From NCBI GenBank assembly GCA_012295275.1, contig CM022667.1, positions 5,581,068 to 5,645,067 on the forward strand: a DNA stretch of 64,000 nucleotides, given 5' to 3'. This document shows, piece by piece, positions 1-14,869 of this stretch. The DNA is from Chrysomallon squamiferum (taxonomy: Eukaryota; Mollusca; Gastropoda; Neomphalida; Peltospiridae). The notes below the pieces were generated by a model, which was not told the DNA's origin, did no database searches, and worked only from the letters and a program-made list of their open reading frames with translations. How positions within the stretch are numbered: the stretch's first letter is position 1; each line of letters opens with the position of its first letter. The position numbers and the translations under genes were made by a program.

Positions 1-129
1 AAGTAGGATAACAACAACTACAACAACCAGCAAACCGGCACCAACACCACTACCAACTACTACTATCTTAGAAATCCTTGCTTCTTCTGCTGAAAAAAAA
101 CAACAAAATAATAATAATAACAACAACAA

Positions 130-161
<32 letters not shown>

Positions 162-348
162 GAAAAGACAAAACAGAAATACCCCAAAATGATGTGCAAC
201 ATTGGTATTAAATTTTAATAAATTATTTGCTTAAAAAAGATTTTAAAGCTAAGGATTTATCCTTTATTTACATATTTAAAAAATCTTTGTTGCCTATATT
301 TTGTGAATTTCTTTTAATTTTTCTAAAATATTACATTTAACACACACA

Positions 349-410
<62 letters not shown>

Positions 411-3400
411 TTCACATTAATGTCCTGCTAACAGTAAATTTCAAATTAAAGGACTTTGACTGTAAGTAATAATAATGCATATATCACCCTTCGGTTCGGT
501 AAAATACTTAATTCTGATGAATAAACCAGCATATTTCGATGTACAGAATCTATAATCATCTGCCTCTGATTTTCATTTCCTAACCCAGATTTAACTTACA
601 CAAAAATATTGTTAATAAAATAATGTAGACATTTATCCATTTAGATTCATGTTTTAATTTCAGACAGTCCATAATATTCATAGTGACAAAATTAGATTTC
701 ATAAAAATAGCTCATCTGAATTGAAAACAGTGCCATTTATTTATTCAATTTTAATTTTTAGTATTTTACAAGCAGTACTGAACTGACAACATATCGCTTC
801 AAGTAATCAAATGATGGTTTTCATACATCAGTTTTTATTACATTAAAAACAACACTAATACAAATTTTATTTGTTTCCTATTGTTTATATATTAGTGAAA
901 TTTTGGGGTCATAAGTTATATAGTCATATACATATTAATTCATTGTTTGTTGTTGTTGGCATTTGAAGATAATTTGATGTGTATTGTATTATTTATCAAA
1001 ATGCAAATAACTAATGTTTGTAAGAGACTGGGAAATAATTTCTAATTCATTGTTTTCTACTGGTTCCTATTAGTATCTGCACAAATGAACTCATATAGAA
1101 CCTAATAGTAACCACTTCCCCAGACTGTTGAACATGTCTGAATGTATTCAGAAAACTTCAGCCACATACAATAGGGTTGCATATGGCATGTATGTATTTT
1201 CCAGGACATGTCTGGATTCACGTGTCAAATTTCATGTCTGGGAAGAAATTAAGAAATTCTCCAAAAGTCCAGAATTTCAGCTTCTGTCCAAAAAAAATCT
1301 GGTTCTAAATGAGAAAGTCTTTGTTAATGATCTAACTCCTTTCTCTATGTTTTTCACCTGTATTGACAATGACTATTGTGGCAGTGGTAACGTGGTTATT
1401 TAGCCAGCTAGTCTGAATCCAGTCTCAAATCAGCTCTGACACTTGGCAGTGATTACTTATGGGCTTGTTGGTACATTATTACTTGCTATTTCATGACAGT
1501 ATTTCCAAATGTAAATATAAATTCACTCCAGATATGCAGAACAAACTCCAGTACTTTAAGAAAGGCAAGGATTAATGGGAAGCAGAGTGTTTGGTGTGCA
1601 AATCAAGAATTTATATCTCTATAGCATATAGAGGTAATGATAATTTACACTACACACACATGTGAACCTGAAAGCAATGCCAGAAGGGAAGTGTATCAAT
1701 GAAATTGATGAATTATTTTGTCATAACAAATATATAAAATGCCAAAGGCCCAAAGTGTTTGTTGGGGAAAGTCATGGAGGGTCGTGTTGACTGTCAGTAG
1801 AGGTGTCCTAGATTTTGACTATTCAGATATGCCAACCCTATCTTACGTTCAATCGAATACCTCAGCCATATCTGTCTTAGGCCTCTGAGGTTTTCTGAAA
1901 TTACATTGTGTTGAAAAGTTTTCATTTCTTACAGAATACACTGAGTTTACTATACCAAACGTGCAAATATCACTGCAAACGACATCATCTAAAGTTGTCA
2001 TTGCCTGTGCAATTCAGAAATTCATTATAACACATCTCTTAACAGGTGACCAATCAGCAACTGAATTTTTGTTCGTCTTTTAGAATGAGCCTACATCCAG
2101 TCAATATATGTATTGCAATTATGTTGTAGGTCGCAAATATCATTTTGGTATAATAGCCCTTTATTCATTCCAAAAAGGAAATTTGGTAAAATATTGCAGA
2201 TGTTTCATTTGATGGGTCCCTTAACAACAACATAATAATTTAATTACAACCGTTTTTAGTAAAACTAAAACAGGTTCTGTTTCCTTCTTTTGCAATGTTA
2301 GTATAGTTTTTATGATATGCTAACACATTTTTAAAATGGAATTTAAGTTACAAAAAATAAAAATGGAAATAAAAAAAGAAACGAAATTCAGTCATGGGCC
2401 ATTGAAAACTTGTACAGGCAAATCAAATTATAGCTATGAGTGGCCTGATCAGCCTATCAAAAAAAAAAAAAAAGTCATAGTGCATACACTGCATTTAGCA
2501 GTATTCATTCCAGTCATATACCTCAAAAATGTACAATGTAGGCTTGTCTCCCAACTCACCAAAATTAAGGTAAAGTGGATGAAGATGTATTGTCATGATT
2601 AGTGAAACATGGTGTATTCTTGCAATTTTGCAAAGCAAATCTGTTAGCACTTACAACTGTTCAAAGATTAAAACTGCATTTACATCAAGCTTACATAATC
2701 TATTCAGTGCCAGACATGGTCTCTTACATTCATAATTCTTTTGTTCATTACTATCATAATTTTCATGCTGTTAACATTGCCTTTGGGAAAGACTTAACTA
2801 ATTGTTTGCAACACTGCAGTTTAGTTTAAATACATGGGATGCAAATCCCATATCTATCATGGAGGAAATAAAATACAGCTTATAAATTGAAAGAGAAAAC
2901 CGATCTTATTTTTTTCTTCCAATAATTGCCATGTCTATGGTTAGACATTAAATTATTTAGAAATTATTATTTCATTTAATCTGTTCTAGAACTACCAGAT
3001 AAAGAAATAGGCATTGCAATATGCAAAAAAAAAAACCCACAAAAAACACTGAAAACCGAACCAACCCCCCCCTAAAAAAAAACACAACAAAAAAGAAAAC
3101 AAAAGTGCTACACTCTAATAGTAAATCTAAAAAATGTTCATAATAATATTTATATGGCGCTAAATACAGTCAATAAACTGTTCATTATTTTCTAGTTTGG
3201 TGATGTAAGGGCATTCATGATAAAACAGGGGATCAGTTACCATCAGTTATATTTAATAATCTTTGATTTGTGAAGTATTCTCATTTTTAATTGCACTGCT
3301 TCTTCAGGTGACATAGAATATTGATGAGTCAATGAAAAATATAAATATATCAGTGATAAAACAGTTTTTAAAAAGTAATTGACAAATATGATAATGTTGA

Positions 3401-4841
3401 CCAACTCATCTAGTTATAAATTAACAATATATTCTTATCTAATGTACATTGGCCTATAAATTGAATACTACATGGTTGTATGTTTAGAAGATTTACTGAT
3501 AATTTTGTAGATATAAACTATAAAAAAGAAGAAACAAACAAACAAAAGTGAATTTTAAGCATTGTATATGACAGTTGTCTAGGTGCCTTAAAAACCAGGA
3601 ACAAAATGATGTTAACAGTTGTGTCCCATAGCTACAAGTTAGTCCTAGAACATCAAAACTCCACAGGAGATGCCTTGCACAATCTTGAGACTGCTTTATA
3701 TTTTACCAAATGTAAGAATGCACAGCTCATTCTTAATATATCTAAATTGGTTCACTGCTTCCTAACAACTCACTGTGTGGATGCATATATATGTATGTGA
3801 ATGTATAAGAAGAAAATATCTTGAATTGAGAAATGAATAATATTTGTGATTGACAAACAATTAATAAACATAATATTCTGTCTGGATTGTAGATTTTAAA
3901 TAAGACAGATTTACATTTAATGAAACCTAGCAAAAGAATTTTCAGCTTTAAAAATCAAGTGTCACTGACTGATATATTCTGAGAAATTTAAGCCACATGC
4001 TGTTCACATTTCTTACATATCAAATTTACAGATTACTATTTTTTTCCAAAGCATAGACAGTGATAATCTCATCCATATTTCTTTTAAAAATTTGAAAATT
4101 ACAACATTTTTTACATTAATATTAACTTTTGTTAAACAAAGAAATAAATAAAGAAACTGTTAAACAAAAGAATATTGTTGACTTTCATATTTGGTCACAA
4201 TATTCTATTTCTTAGTAAAAGTTTTGAATCTAATGAAATTGTGTATGAGCAAAATATCTAAAGAAACTTTTTATTTAAAGCTTTTTACCCTCTGTCCATA
4301 TTTCGTAGTTCTTGGTAAACTCTTTGAATCCAAATTTGTTAAAAGCCAAAACTCGAATCAGATATCTGGTGTTTGGTTGTAAACTAGAAATCTCTGCTGT
4401 GTGATTTGTGTGAATACCTTTTTCACCAAACTGTTCAGTGAGATTTGTCCACTCAGATGTTGTGTCTGCTCGATACTGTACAAGAAATGTTTGTTGTGAT
4501 CCTCCATTAAATTCTTCTGTCCAAGACAGTGACACTGAATGTGGACCAGTGATCCATGTTCTCACGTCAGAGGGAACAGTTGGAGGACCTTCAAATTAAA
4601 CATTTTATCACTGGTTTGATGAAAATACTCAAAGATTATAAATAAAGGATTTATCTCAATATAACTGATACATGAACATTTAAACGTTTTACAAACTGTA
4701 GTTATACTTCAGTTGAAATTAAATCTTTATCTAGAAATCTAAAACAAAAATCATTTTAGTTCATCTCATATTAGTAGGAAAGTGTTACTTGAACTTTCAA
4801 ATCAGATTGATTTATCTAAGAAAACAGCTAAAAGTTACAAA

Positions 4842-4904
<63 letters not shown>

Positions 4905-4957
4905 GTAACGATGAAGAAGAATTTCATGAAAGATAGAAATATTACATACTGTGTGTG

Positions 4958-5027
<70 letters not shown>

Positions 5028-8000
5028 TTTTTTTATGTGTGTGAATGTAATAGATAAACAATAACCGTTGTTTCCTATTCTATAAATGTTAGTATTTAAT
5101 GTTTTTATAGAAAGTAGTTCCTAAGAATAATAGGAGGGGTGTAAGTGCTAGTAAGATAGGTTAAGACGACTATATCCTATTGGGAGCTTTTGTTAACACT
5201 GGGAACTGTATGGTCATGTGACATTTAAGTGGGAACGCTCTCACAGAGCAAGGAATCCACACTGGCTCTTGACATGACAAGACATTAAATAATTGTTATT
5301 GAAGGCAACCATTTTTGTATTTGGTTAACAGTGTGTCATTATATGTAGTACAGATCAGCTGAGATTAGTAATTAATCTACGTTTATTGCATTCATTTTGT
5401 TTACTAAAAAGAATACTTAAGTTATTAATATATTAAAGATGAGACAATAATATATTCTGCTGCCAGATTTTACCTTGTGGACTTTCATTTATTTTGAATA
5501 TGCTAGCACACAATGTAATAAATGTCTTGGTGTAACTTTAAGTAACAGTGGTTACAGCTTATAATAATTAATTTGATCTGTGTTAGTTTTTACATGAAAA
5601 TATTTTTAAAAACAAACATGATAGATACACGGAGAATTTTCTTACTAAACACAGCTGACACATTTCTTATTTCTGCTCAGATGGAACACTGGTTGTGTGT
5701 AGTAAATGTTAATGACATCACTACTTACAATACTGCATATGTTTTATAATTAAGTGTAATTGTTTATTTACATGAACTGGTATTTGTATCTTTATGATAG
5801 CTGTTATTCTTTTTTTTTAATATAAATAACAATTACAGGAATTTCATGCATATACATATTTAAAAGGCTTATGGTTCAGTTATTATTAATGTCACATATG
5901 TGTATACAAGATTTTTATAGAGACTTGTATTCAATGTAATTAGTTCTAGTTAACATAAGCGGTAGGAATGATTACAGACAGATGTACTGTATTAGTATTA
6001 GTATGCCAGGTGTCCAAGTGACCGAAATAGATAAACACACACATTAATCTAGTGTCATCTAGGTGTTAATGTATTCCTAAAAAAGACAACAGAACCCCTA
6101 TTATTACACAAACAGTGGGCTTAAAATTCCAACCTGAAGTTAACTGCTTTTGTTAAAGATGATTTTTAACACATGGGATTAGGAGAAACGTATATTAATC
6201 AGCACTGAATGAACTAACATACATTCTTAAGTGATTTAATGAGCACCAAATATTTGTAGATTATTTCATTAGTATCAGACTGAGTGGGACTATATTAATG
6301 ACATTATGTTTCATATTATGTTACTTCCACTTAACTATATAATTATGATATCATGAAGTCTGTATGTAGGGAATATTGAATTGTAGCAGTTTTACCCATA
6401 GATAGCTCCTCCCAGAAGCCATGTTTAATGAACTGTGATAGTTGACATTAATATTAGATATTTGATCATATTTGTTTTGAATATATTTGTTTATAATTAT
6501 TTTCTTTTTATCTAAACACCAGGGTTATTAGTTTCGTTTTTGTTTTTGTTTAATTTGTTCTGATTTTACAACTGTAGAATCTTTATTATGCTTTGTATTA
6601 ATTAAATACATGGTCAGTTTGTCCTCCTTGGAGATGCCAGTATTACAGTATACTTTAATATTTCTGTATCATGGATTACCTAGTATTAAAGCTCTGTGGT
6701 TTGAAACCCTGTCTTGGTTGTTTGTTGATAGGACAGTGATTTTATATAGTGATGAACTAGTGAGTTGCACATGTTTACATATATTATCATCTCATGTAAT
6801 CTGCACCCATGTTACACACACAAACATAAACATCATTATGACTTAGTAACAAACATTTTTACATAGAACTATATTTTTCCTTTGTTATTATTATTTTTAT
6901 TATTGTTGTTGTTGTTTCTTTCTTTTCCTAGACCAATGTGCAGACAATTTAAAATACTTCCACTCTCAATTTATAATAAAATAAGAACTTGTAATTACCT
7001 TTTGCAGTGAGATTTAATTTTATCAAAAGTTGTGTTCTTTGTCTTCCATTTGACACAACAACCTGATAGATTCCAAAATCTTCTTGTTTAACATTTGTCA
7101 GTTTATATTCACCTACAGCAGACACATTTGTAGTGTTTACAGGTTGTGTAGATACAAGACTTTTATTGTTTACATCTGTGAGTTTATACCAGGTAAATGT
7201 TGGAACTGGATTGGCAATCACAGAAATGTGTAGAGTTACATTTCCACCTTCTACAGCAGCAAATTTGTCCTGAAATGAAACTCGATGATCAAGTCTTGGT
7301 GAACCTGTAGAGAATATAATTAATATTTAAAACAGAAAATGGAAAAAAAAGACAGGTATTGTGAGGAAAGACATAAGGAATATTTGTTTATATAAAATTA
7401 ATTCAACCTTTGAAAACACAAGTCATGCTATACTGCACACTGCCGTAACAAAATGGTATAGTGGAAAAAAACACCAAGTCATATAATAGCTGAAAAGGTA
7501 AAAGTAAAATACAAATCCCTCCTAAATCAAAATAGAACTGTATGTAAATTACAAATCCAAGGTGATAATGTGAACTGTAAAAAAATACTAAAAACATCAT
7601 AGACATAAGTTAATTACAACATTTATTAACTTCAGGATATAAAGCTATAGACACATTAAACTGTTTTTTTTTCATATCATATATGTTAAATGCATCTACT
7701 GATGTGAGAGTTAGGAAACAATTAATAAGAATTACTGTCTGTGAATGTGTTATGTTATAAATGTCAAATATTTTTATTTTTTTATTTTGTATTTTGAAAA
7801 ACTGTACATGAACTGGACATGATGTAAATTATGAGACTGCATATCCCTCTTCTACACAATATCTCATTTTGCAAATCAGTTAAGAAAAAAAAAAAAAAAA
7901 AAAGTGTATATGTTTGTACACTATTTGAAGAAAAGATTTGTATATGTTAGTACACTATTTGAAGAAAAGTAAACATTTTTTTAAAAACATTTCATAAAAT

Positions 8001-11000
8001 TTTATTATAAAATATGCTTATAAATTCTACATAGAACATGGATTATTTTATTAACAAAAGTTAACATATTTAGCTTACTGAACATTAGAAAGTAATGGTG
8101 ATATAATGTGATTGTACATTTTAATATTTATGAATATTGCATTGATTATGAATTGACTAACCACCAAAACTGATACTGGATTAATTCCAGTTACCTCAAT
8201 TACAGATTATATTTTATTTAGTTATGTCTGAACAAGACGTTAAAGTGTCTTACTTTATGTAATAGTTTGCATTAAGTTACATTTTAGAATCAGGCACTAC
8301 ATGCACTTTCTTCACTATTTATTATGTAACAACAAACCAGTTGATAAAACTAAGATTTAAATATTCTAAACTGACTAAAGTGATAAATCTTTCTGTTATG
8401 CCTAAAATATTATATATTTTTAATTTTCAACTTTTTAATTCCTGACTCAATGAAAGTGAATTTAGTTGGTTCACATGACAATGTTGTTTTGTTTTTTGTT
8501 TCTGATAAATGTTTTCAAAATTCAAATCTGACTATCCTTTAAATACTCAAAATAAACATGTATTATTAAATATAAACACTGACATACATGTAACAACGAG
8601 CTGCACACTTTGACTGACATCAGACTTGATGTTGTTTCCTGCTTCACAAGTGTAAAATCCTGTATCCAGACATCCAGCTTCATTCCAGCTGTACTCCACT
8701 GACTTGGAGTTTTTCACTTCACGTAGAATGTGTGAGTTGTTTAACAGTTTGATGTGAGATGCTGGATTACTGTCAACTTCACATCTCAGAGACACAGGAG
8801 TCAGTTCATCAACTGTTATCTTTGTAGACTTTGAGTTTAAAGTGAAATAAGTTACTGAAGTCTGATCTGTAACATGTAAAAATAAAATGAAAGATTATTC
8901 TAAACAAAGTTTACCATTAAATTCCAACTAAGCTGACATGGCAAAGTAATCAACTTTTATTCATATCCTATATTAATACAGTATAACATAACAGTATGTA
9001 TATTTATCACAACACTCAATTAAATAAAGAAATAAATAAAAAGCACTTAATATATTTGAAAATACAAGTTCAGTTTAGATCTCTCTTTCCCCTTCTTTGT
9101 GTGGGGGAGGGAGGGAAGGTGAAAGAAAGAATGAGTGTGTATGTGTGCTAACTACTACTGTCTAACAGTACTATCTCTGCCACTAAAAACAAAGGTAAAT
9201 TTAGAGCATTACCTAACCATAATTTATACCTATATAAATTTATTATGAGCTAATTTTATATATACCTGCAACACAGTTAGAATTACAAATCATACGGCAC
9301 ATGATATTGACTATGCAGGTACAACAAATTACTCTCTGCATCCTACAAGCCAAACTAAGATGTAATATTATGGAAATTATGACCGACTCACTGCATTTCA
9401 ACAGCTGAAAAACAGCCAGTGATGAGTGCTTCTTTAGTATCACAGGGAGAGAGTGTATACAGAATATGTAAAACAAACAAAAGACAGAATATGAATTGCA
9501 AATAACACAGAATATGAAACAGAGGCAAGTTGCAGATTACATACACTGTTTCAGTCAAGTTACTTATGACTGCTAACAAAATTTACAGATGCATAGCTAG
9601 AGGAGATGGAGATGAACATATTTAATGTAGCCACTTTCACATAGACGTTGCTAGAGTATAAGCATCTAATGGCAAGCAGACAACCACAGCAGTCATCAAG
9701 AGCTCCATTTTCTATTTTTTTTTTTTTTTTTTTTTTAACTTTAAACCTTTTGATCTCTATACCATATATTTTGGTTTTATTGATACTATGAAGCAATAGT
9801 AAACTTTGTTCTGATTTTGACTGTACGAGAAGTGTTACTAATTATAAAGCAGTCAACAAAAATAATTAACAGACAACTTTATGAAAAGTGATATTAAATT
9901 AGATTGTTCATTCAATTGAGAACTGATATAATTATTTTTATGTCAGCTGGTTCTTACTAACTGTTACCCTGATATGCTAACTACAAACTTTCAGTGTAAA
10001 ATAAATATATTCTACATGTGCTCAAAGCTTCTATTATTATTGTTCTTATTGTTCTATATGTTACAAGAAGATAGTGACTTACACTGAACATCCAAGGTAA
10101 CAGTTTTGTTTTTTGACTTGTTTGTGTTTACATTGGTGACAATACACACACAAACTCCAGCCTCTGTTCTGTGTATTTGTGTAAAAGAAAGTACAGCATC
10201 ATTTATTTCCTTTGTCTGACACTTCCACTTGTAAGAGCAGACTTCATCACAGTCTGCCTCACACAAAACAGCCACGTTTTTACCTTCTACTATCTGTACT
10301 GGTGAACTTCTGTTCAGTTTAATGTTTTCTGGACCATCTGAAAATGAAAATAAAATGTTTTCTGTATTAAAACTGTAGTAATGCACATCCATGTGTATCT
10401 GTGTCTCTGTTAATGAAGAAGGGAGAAATATTTTATTTAAGGTTTACCCTGACAAAGAAAGGACAAACAACAGTCTTTGAACAATCATTCATAAATTACT
10501 GCCTAGGAATGGATATGACACAATGGAAGTACCAAGTAAGTCTATACCTAGAAACTATAACATGTAAACATTTTGTGTACTTCCAAGAGATTGATCTGTG
10601 TTTTATTTGAAACTGAATTTTAATTAACAACAAAGTAAAATACCAAATGTAACCAGGTTCCAAATACCTGAAAGTTATGTTCTTTATAGCACTGAAAGCA
10701 TTGACTACAAAGTGGACAAATTCTAATGTTCTTAAAAAAATGTTTTGTTTACATTGCAATATGTCATCAAATATATCTATAAGGAATTGTAGGCATTTCT
10801 GAACAAAGTTATTTATTATTATCCAGTTCTCTAACAATCCTCTTTTAGTACAAAAATAAATTATAAAAACAAAATATTGCTGCTTCTACATACAACCTTG
10901 AATTTTTGAATTAATAATAGGACATTACCTCTAACCCATAACCACTACTTCTATGAATATAAATAATAGTAATAATATAAAATAATTTGACAACATTGAA

Positions 11001-14000
11001 AAAAACTAAATATATATATATAATAATAATTTGACAACATTGAAAAAAACTAAATATATATATATAATAATAATTTAGATCATTTATAAATAAATAAATT
11101 TCTAAGATTATTTTTAAACAAAACTCACAGTGTACTTTGAGAGTGAAACTTTTAGTGAGAGATTTGGCTGAGACTCTGTTAGTCACAGTACATGTGTACT
11201 TCTGTCCTGTTTGGTTTCTTCTCACATTTGTAACACTGAGCTCAGACCCTGACTCAGTCTGTTGATTGTTAAGAGACCAGGAAAACAAACATGGCGGCTT
11301 GCAGACAGCAGCACAGTTTACATTCAAATCATCTCCTTCTTCAATTTTTCCTGGTAAACTAAACACAACACTGTCTGGTCCACCTAAAAATAAAATAAAA
11401 TAAAATAAATAAATAAATAATATAAATAATATAAACATAAACATAAACATGCACACTAAATACAGCACAGTCTCATCCACCTCAAATGGATTCTTTACTT
11501 ACAACTTCTTGTAATCTAAGCATGTTTATATATAAGATTCACTAATTTAAAATATTTCATCTTTTTTGCTACAAGTATCACTACAGCAGCATTACTCAAA
11601 TTGTTATAAAAATATAATTATTTACTTACTGCTCATTTCTAATCTCAGTGTGTTATTGGACATTCCACCAGTATTCAGTTTACAAAACCAGTCTGTGACA
11701 TCCTGATCTGAAGCTTTGTTAATTGTCAGAGAATACTTCTTAGTGGTTGACAGTCTGCTGTTTGTCCCATCTCCACACTCTACAGAATAACTCTGTCTGT
11801 CAGCTGGAGAACTCCACACAGAACAGTTGCCTGAGTTCTGTCTCAGTGAACCAATACTAGAACTGGCATCATCTTTATAAAATATTATTAAGTCATCAAG
11901 ATTTTCAGCACCTGACACTGTACAAATCAGAGTAAACTGTTTGTCTTTGACTAAATGAGATGAAGATCCAGACAAAGTCAGTGAAACACAATCTGTAAAG
12001 TAAAATATGAAATTTGATTTGTTTCTTAAATAAAATTGTATTCATTTATTCAACTTTTATTTTTATCTTTATTATTTTTTTATTATGCAATCTGCAAAGA
12101 TGAGTGTTAACTTTAAGAGTTCCTTTAAAAGTTACAGTTCTCTTCATATATTACAAATAATAAGTTAAATGTTTAGAAAATACAGAACATGCACTATATG
12201 TTATATTTAAAAGCAACTATTTACATTATAAAATAGAATGAATTTATGTTTTATTTAATGTTGCAGTGAACACATTTTAATTAATGTTTACATGGAATAA
12301 CAGCCATTAAAGATAATACAGATATATTTGGGTTAACCAGCTGGAAACAACCCATTTCATTTAAGATCTAAAACACTTTTAGATAAAGTGATAATTGTGT
12401 TTTAGTCTTCATAAACTAAATAGGTAATTAGGCTAGTTCATTTAAAAGTTGGAAGTATCTATAAAAAAATAGCTCCAATTTTCCTGAAAGCCTTCGTTCA
12501 GTGCATGTGAAACATTTCCTTTATAAAGCAACCCTTCTGTCAATAGTTCTGATAATTAGTATTTAAATAATTTAATTTCTAGAATAATTTCAGTCATCAG
12601 TTAAAATAGCAAGAGGGATGAGCAAACATTTCACTTAGTATTACTGATAAATGATACCATAAATTTTGAAAGCAAATATCAACAGTTGAAAATAATCAAA
12701 TGAATTTATGTTTGATATAAATGTGAATAAGGAGAAAGCAGATATCAAGAGAGGTAAAATTTGCAGTCATGCAGTAGGATACTATTTTTATATGTACCAC
12801 AGACAAGGAAGTACAAACTATGACTTTCTCTCACTGATCTAAAATAAGACATTGCACAAGTGTTCTACCTGCACATTCAATAAGGAAGGACCTACACTTT
12901 TAAATGGCTAATTAACTTTAAAATAATGATATCAAAGAAAGATTGTTCATGTCTGACAAATGAGAGCTTTTGCTTGATTTTCCCCCCCCCAATATTTCAT
13001 GTTATAGTTTGTTTTAAATATACTTTTGAACAACTTCACTATCTGTAACATTGAGGGATTGAGGTTCATATTTCATATACACTGCAAATTGTTCATAACT
13101 ATTTTATTAACACTGGTATCATTTTTTATAAATTTACTAACATGATTACATTCATCAAAAGGAATATATAGCTTTTGGGAAAAAATGCACTTATTACAAT
13201 TATAAATTTTATTATAAATTTTTAAAGAAATCCGAAAAATTACTGAATTATTTTTAATATTGTACAATACAAAGAGAACCTAACATGACGAGATATATTA
13301 AAATTGTTAGATAACTACTTTGTATTGCCAGTGAATATATTTACCTCTAGACTGTATACAGTCATAATAAAATAACAAGTGAATTATTTCTTTTCTGCAC
13401 TTATTATAAACCTCATTAAAAGTTAATAATAATAACAATAATAATAATAATAAATGATTTTCATTTCTAAGACATTAAATGTATTTAAATATTAACTTAC
13501 TGAAGAATACTGATATAAATTTAAAACATTTTTATGAATTACAATATGATAGAAATATACAGCATTTCAGTGAACACAACTCTGGTAAAATAAAGATAAA
13601 TAATGAGTGAACTATTTCTTTCAGTATGGTTATCTTTGTTAAAGATCAATATATATATATATTATTACTTATGTATTTTAAAGAAGTTTTATTTTTAACA
13701 GTTAAAAAGATATCATTTATTTAATATTCAAAACTAATAACTGTATAATACTAATTATAATGTATTTAGTTAAATCTTTTTTACAAAGAGAAATCCATAT
13801 ATAATTATGTATTCCAAATTAAAATGTGAACACAATTATGGTTGATCATCAACAGATATTCATAAATTCTACCAAAATAATGATATCGAGCACAACATCA
13901 GTAAATGTATGTAACACTTTAACGACAGAGAAACACGTGTTTTGCGTATGACACAGATCAAATCAGATTTTAATGTTTTGTTAATTATTTTAAATAAAGA

Positions 14001-14153
14001 ATATAGTAAATATTGAGTAATTGTTCTAAATGTTAAAATATAATTCCATTCATTAAAACATAAAAAAAAATAACAGGAAAAGGAATGTGTAATTATCAGT
14101 CAGAATAGAAGTAAAATAATTTTCAGTTGAAAACCAATCAAGATTGAATGTTG

Positions 14154-14184
<31 letters not shown>

Positions 14185-14273
14185 TCTTTAAACTTACCTG
14201 AATAAGCAACACTACTCAAGAAGAAAACCACTAAAATCATTTTTTTATCAACAGTCCAAAACATCGTGGACAT
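1..14273 (-). CDS. Gene A: five-Ig/FN3 single-pass membrane receptor, type 1 (3' end beyond window)
   Basis: Multi-exon gene read from 14273 leftward. Exons: signal peptide 14198-14273 (core TVDKKMILVVFFLSSVAYS), Ig1 11630-11992, Ig2 11129-11383, Ig3 10083-10337, Ig4 8588-8866, Ig5 6999-7304, FN3 4289-4588, transmembrane 1-89 (cut by the window edge). Each internal exon is bounded by AG/GT, is a multiple of 3 and is phase 1-1; all are open. Ig1-Ig4 have B- and F-strand cysteines (TCTVSG-like...DWFC; NCAAVC...YTC; VLCEADC...CVC; LRCEV...FYTC); Ig5 has none (LHISV...IYQV). The membrane exon joins in frame (EARISK, then GSGVGAGLL and a valine-rich run) and differs from that of the other copies. 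The FN3-membrane intron is 4.2 kb, against about 0.4 kb elsewhere. The tail exons lie outside the window. The family role (surface recognition) is inferred. ATG at 14273 was chosen because gene B has the equivalent M-S-x-x-F start; 14264 is an alternative. Confidence 0.85.
90..4288. other. Enlarged FN3-membrane intron of gene A
   Basis: The intron is 4.2 kb, against 373-493 bp in genes C, X and E. It holds the CA repeat and AT-rich unique sequence. Small open frames at 1128-1403, 2336-2829 and 3606-3800 have no recognisable domain. No transposon protein was recognised. Confidence 0.7.
340..412. repeat. CA microsatellite in gene A intron
   Basis: Dinucleotide run with a few AAAC interruptions, inside the 4.2-kb FN3-membrane intron. 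Confidence 0.95.
4843..5024. repeat. Inverted CT...GA microsatellite pair in gene A Ig5-FN3 intron
   Basis: A CT run of about 30 units (4843-4902), a spacer of about 74 bp, then a GA run (4976-5024). The two runs are complementary and could fold into a long hairpin in DNA or pre-mRNA. Confidence 0.9.
14156..14182. repeat. Poly(A) tract in gene A intron 1
   Basis: An A homopolymer of about 27 bases just inside the first intron, 16 bases below the signal-exon donor. Confidence 0.9.
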
Positions 14274-14348
14274 AATATACTAATTATAAATTGTGACACA
14301 GTTTTAGATTCAAAATCCTGTTCTCACAACAAGCTATTCGTTGCAGTT

Positions 14349-14358
14349 CACTTCCTGG
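14349..14358 (-). promoter_or_regulatory. Conserved ETS-like site upstream of gene A
   Basis: Reads CCAGGAAGTG on the minus strand, 76-85 bp upstream of the ATG, inside a block (TTGACAGAAA...CCAGGAAGTGAACTGC) shared by all four type 1 promoters. The GGAAGT core matches the ETS/PU.1 family consensus; function is inferred. Confidence 0.45.
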
Positions 14359-14823
14359 TTTATTTCTGTCAAAATGTGTACTTCTCTCCGGATTTAGTTA
14401 ATGCAATAACATCCCATTTTCCATTTGAACTGAACTCACACAAGTATGGTGAATAATGATCACGTAAATGTTTGTTTCACGTTTGATTACAATTATCAGC
14501 AATCTTTTGATACCAAAGACTAACTCGCAGCGAACTTCCACTAAGTTTACAATACTGAATGTATAATCTAAAACGAGGCTAGGTATTTCCTCCACTGTGC
14601 ATGGATAGGCTACATGACCCGGGAAGTGCCCAGACTTGTACAACTTATCCTAATTCTATTTCCAGGTGCTCATTCATCGCACTCAGACTTTGGATGACGA
14701 GTGTGTGCAATCAAAATTTTACAACGAACTAATTCTGCTACACAGTTATTAGCGCGAAGGATGTGCAATAGGAACAATCTGTTTGTATTTGTAATTTAAT
14801 TGTTTCCTTGTTTGTCTTTAGTA

Positions 14824-14869
<46 letters not shown>

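Noticed and set aside
1128-1403. 91-codon plus-strand open frame with few low-complexity runs
   Set aside because: Lies inside the gene A intron, has no recognisable domain, no splice partners and no counterpart in other copies; likely chance.
2336-2829. Two consecutive plus-strand open frames (88 and 75 codons)
   Set aside because: AT-rich intronic sequence with a poly-Lys run from an A tract; no domain and no conservation evidence.
4782-5027. Open frame with Ser-Leu and Arg-Glu repeats
   Set aside because: Direct translation of the CT and GA microsatellites.
10911-11480. A 189-codon continuous minus-strand frame as a separate membrane protein
   Set aside because: It is the gene A Ig2 exon read through into both introns; the hydrophobic ends come from AT-rich microsatellite, and splice sites at 11383 and 11129 delimit the real exon.
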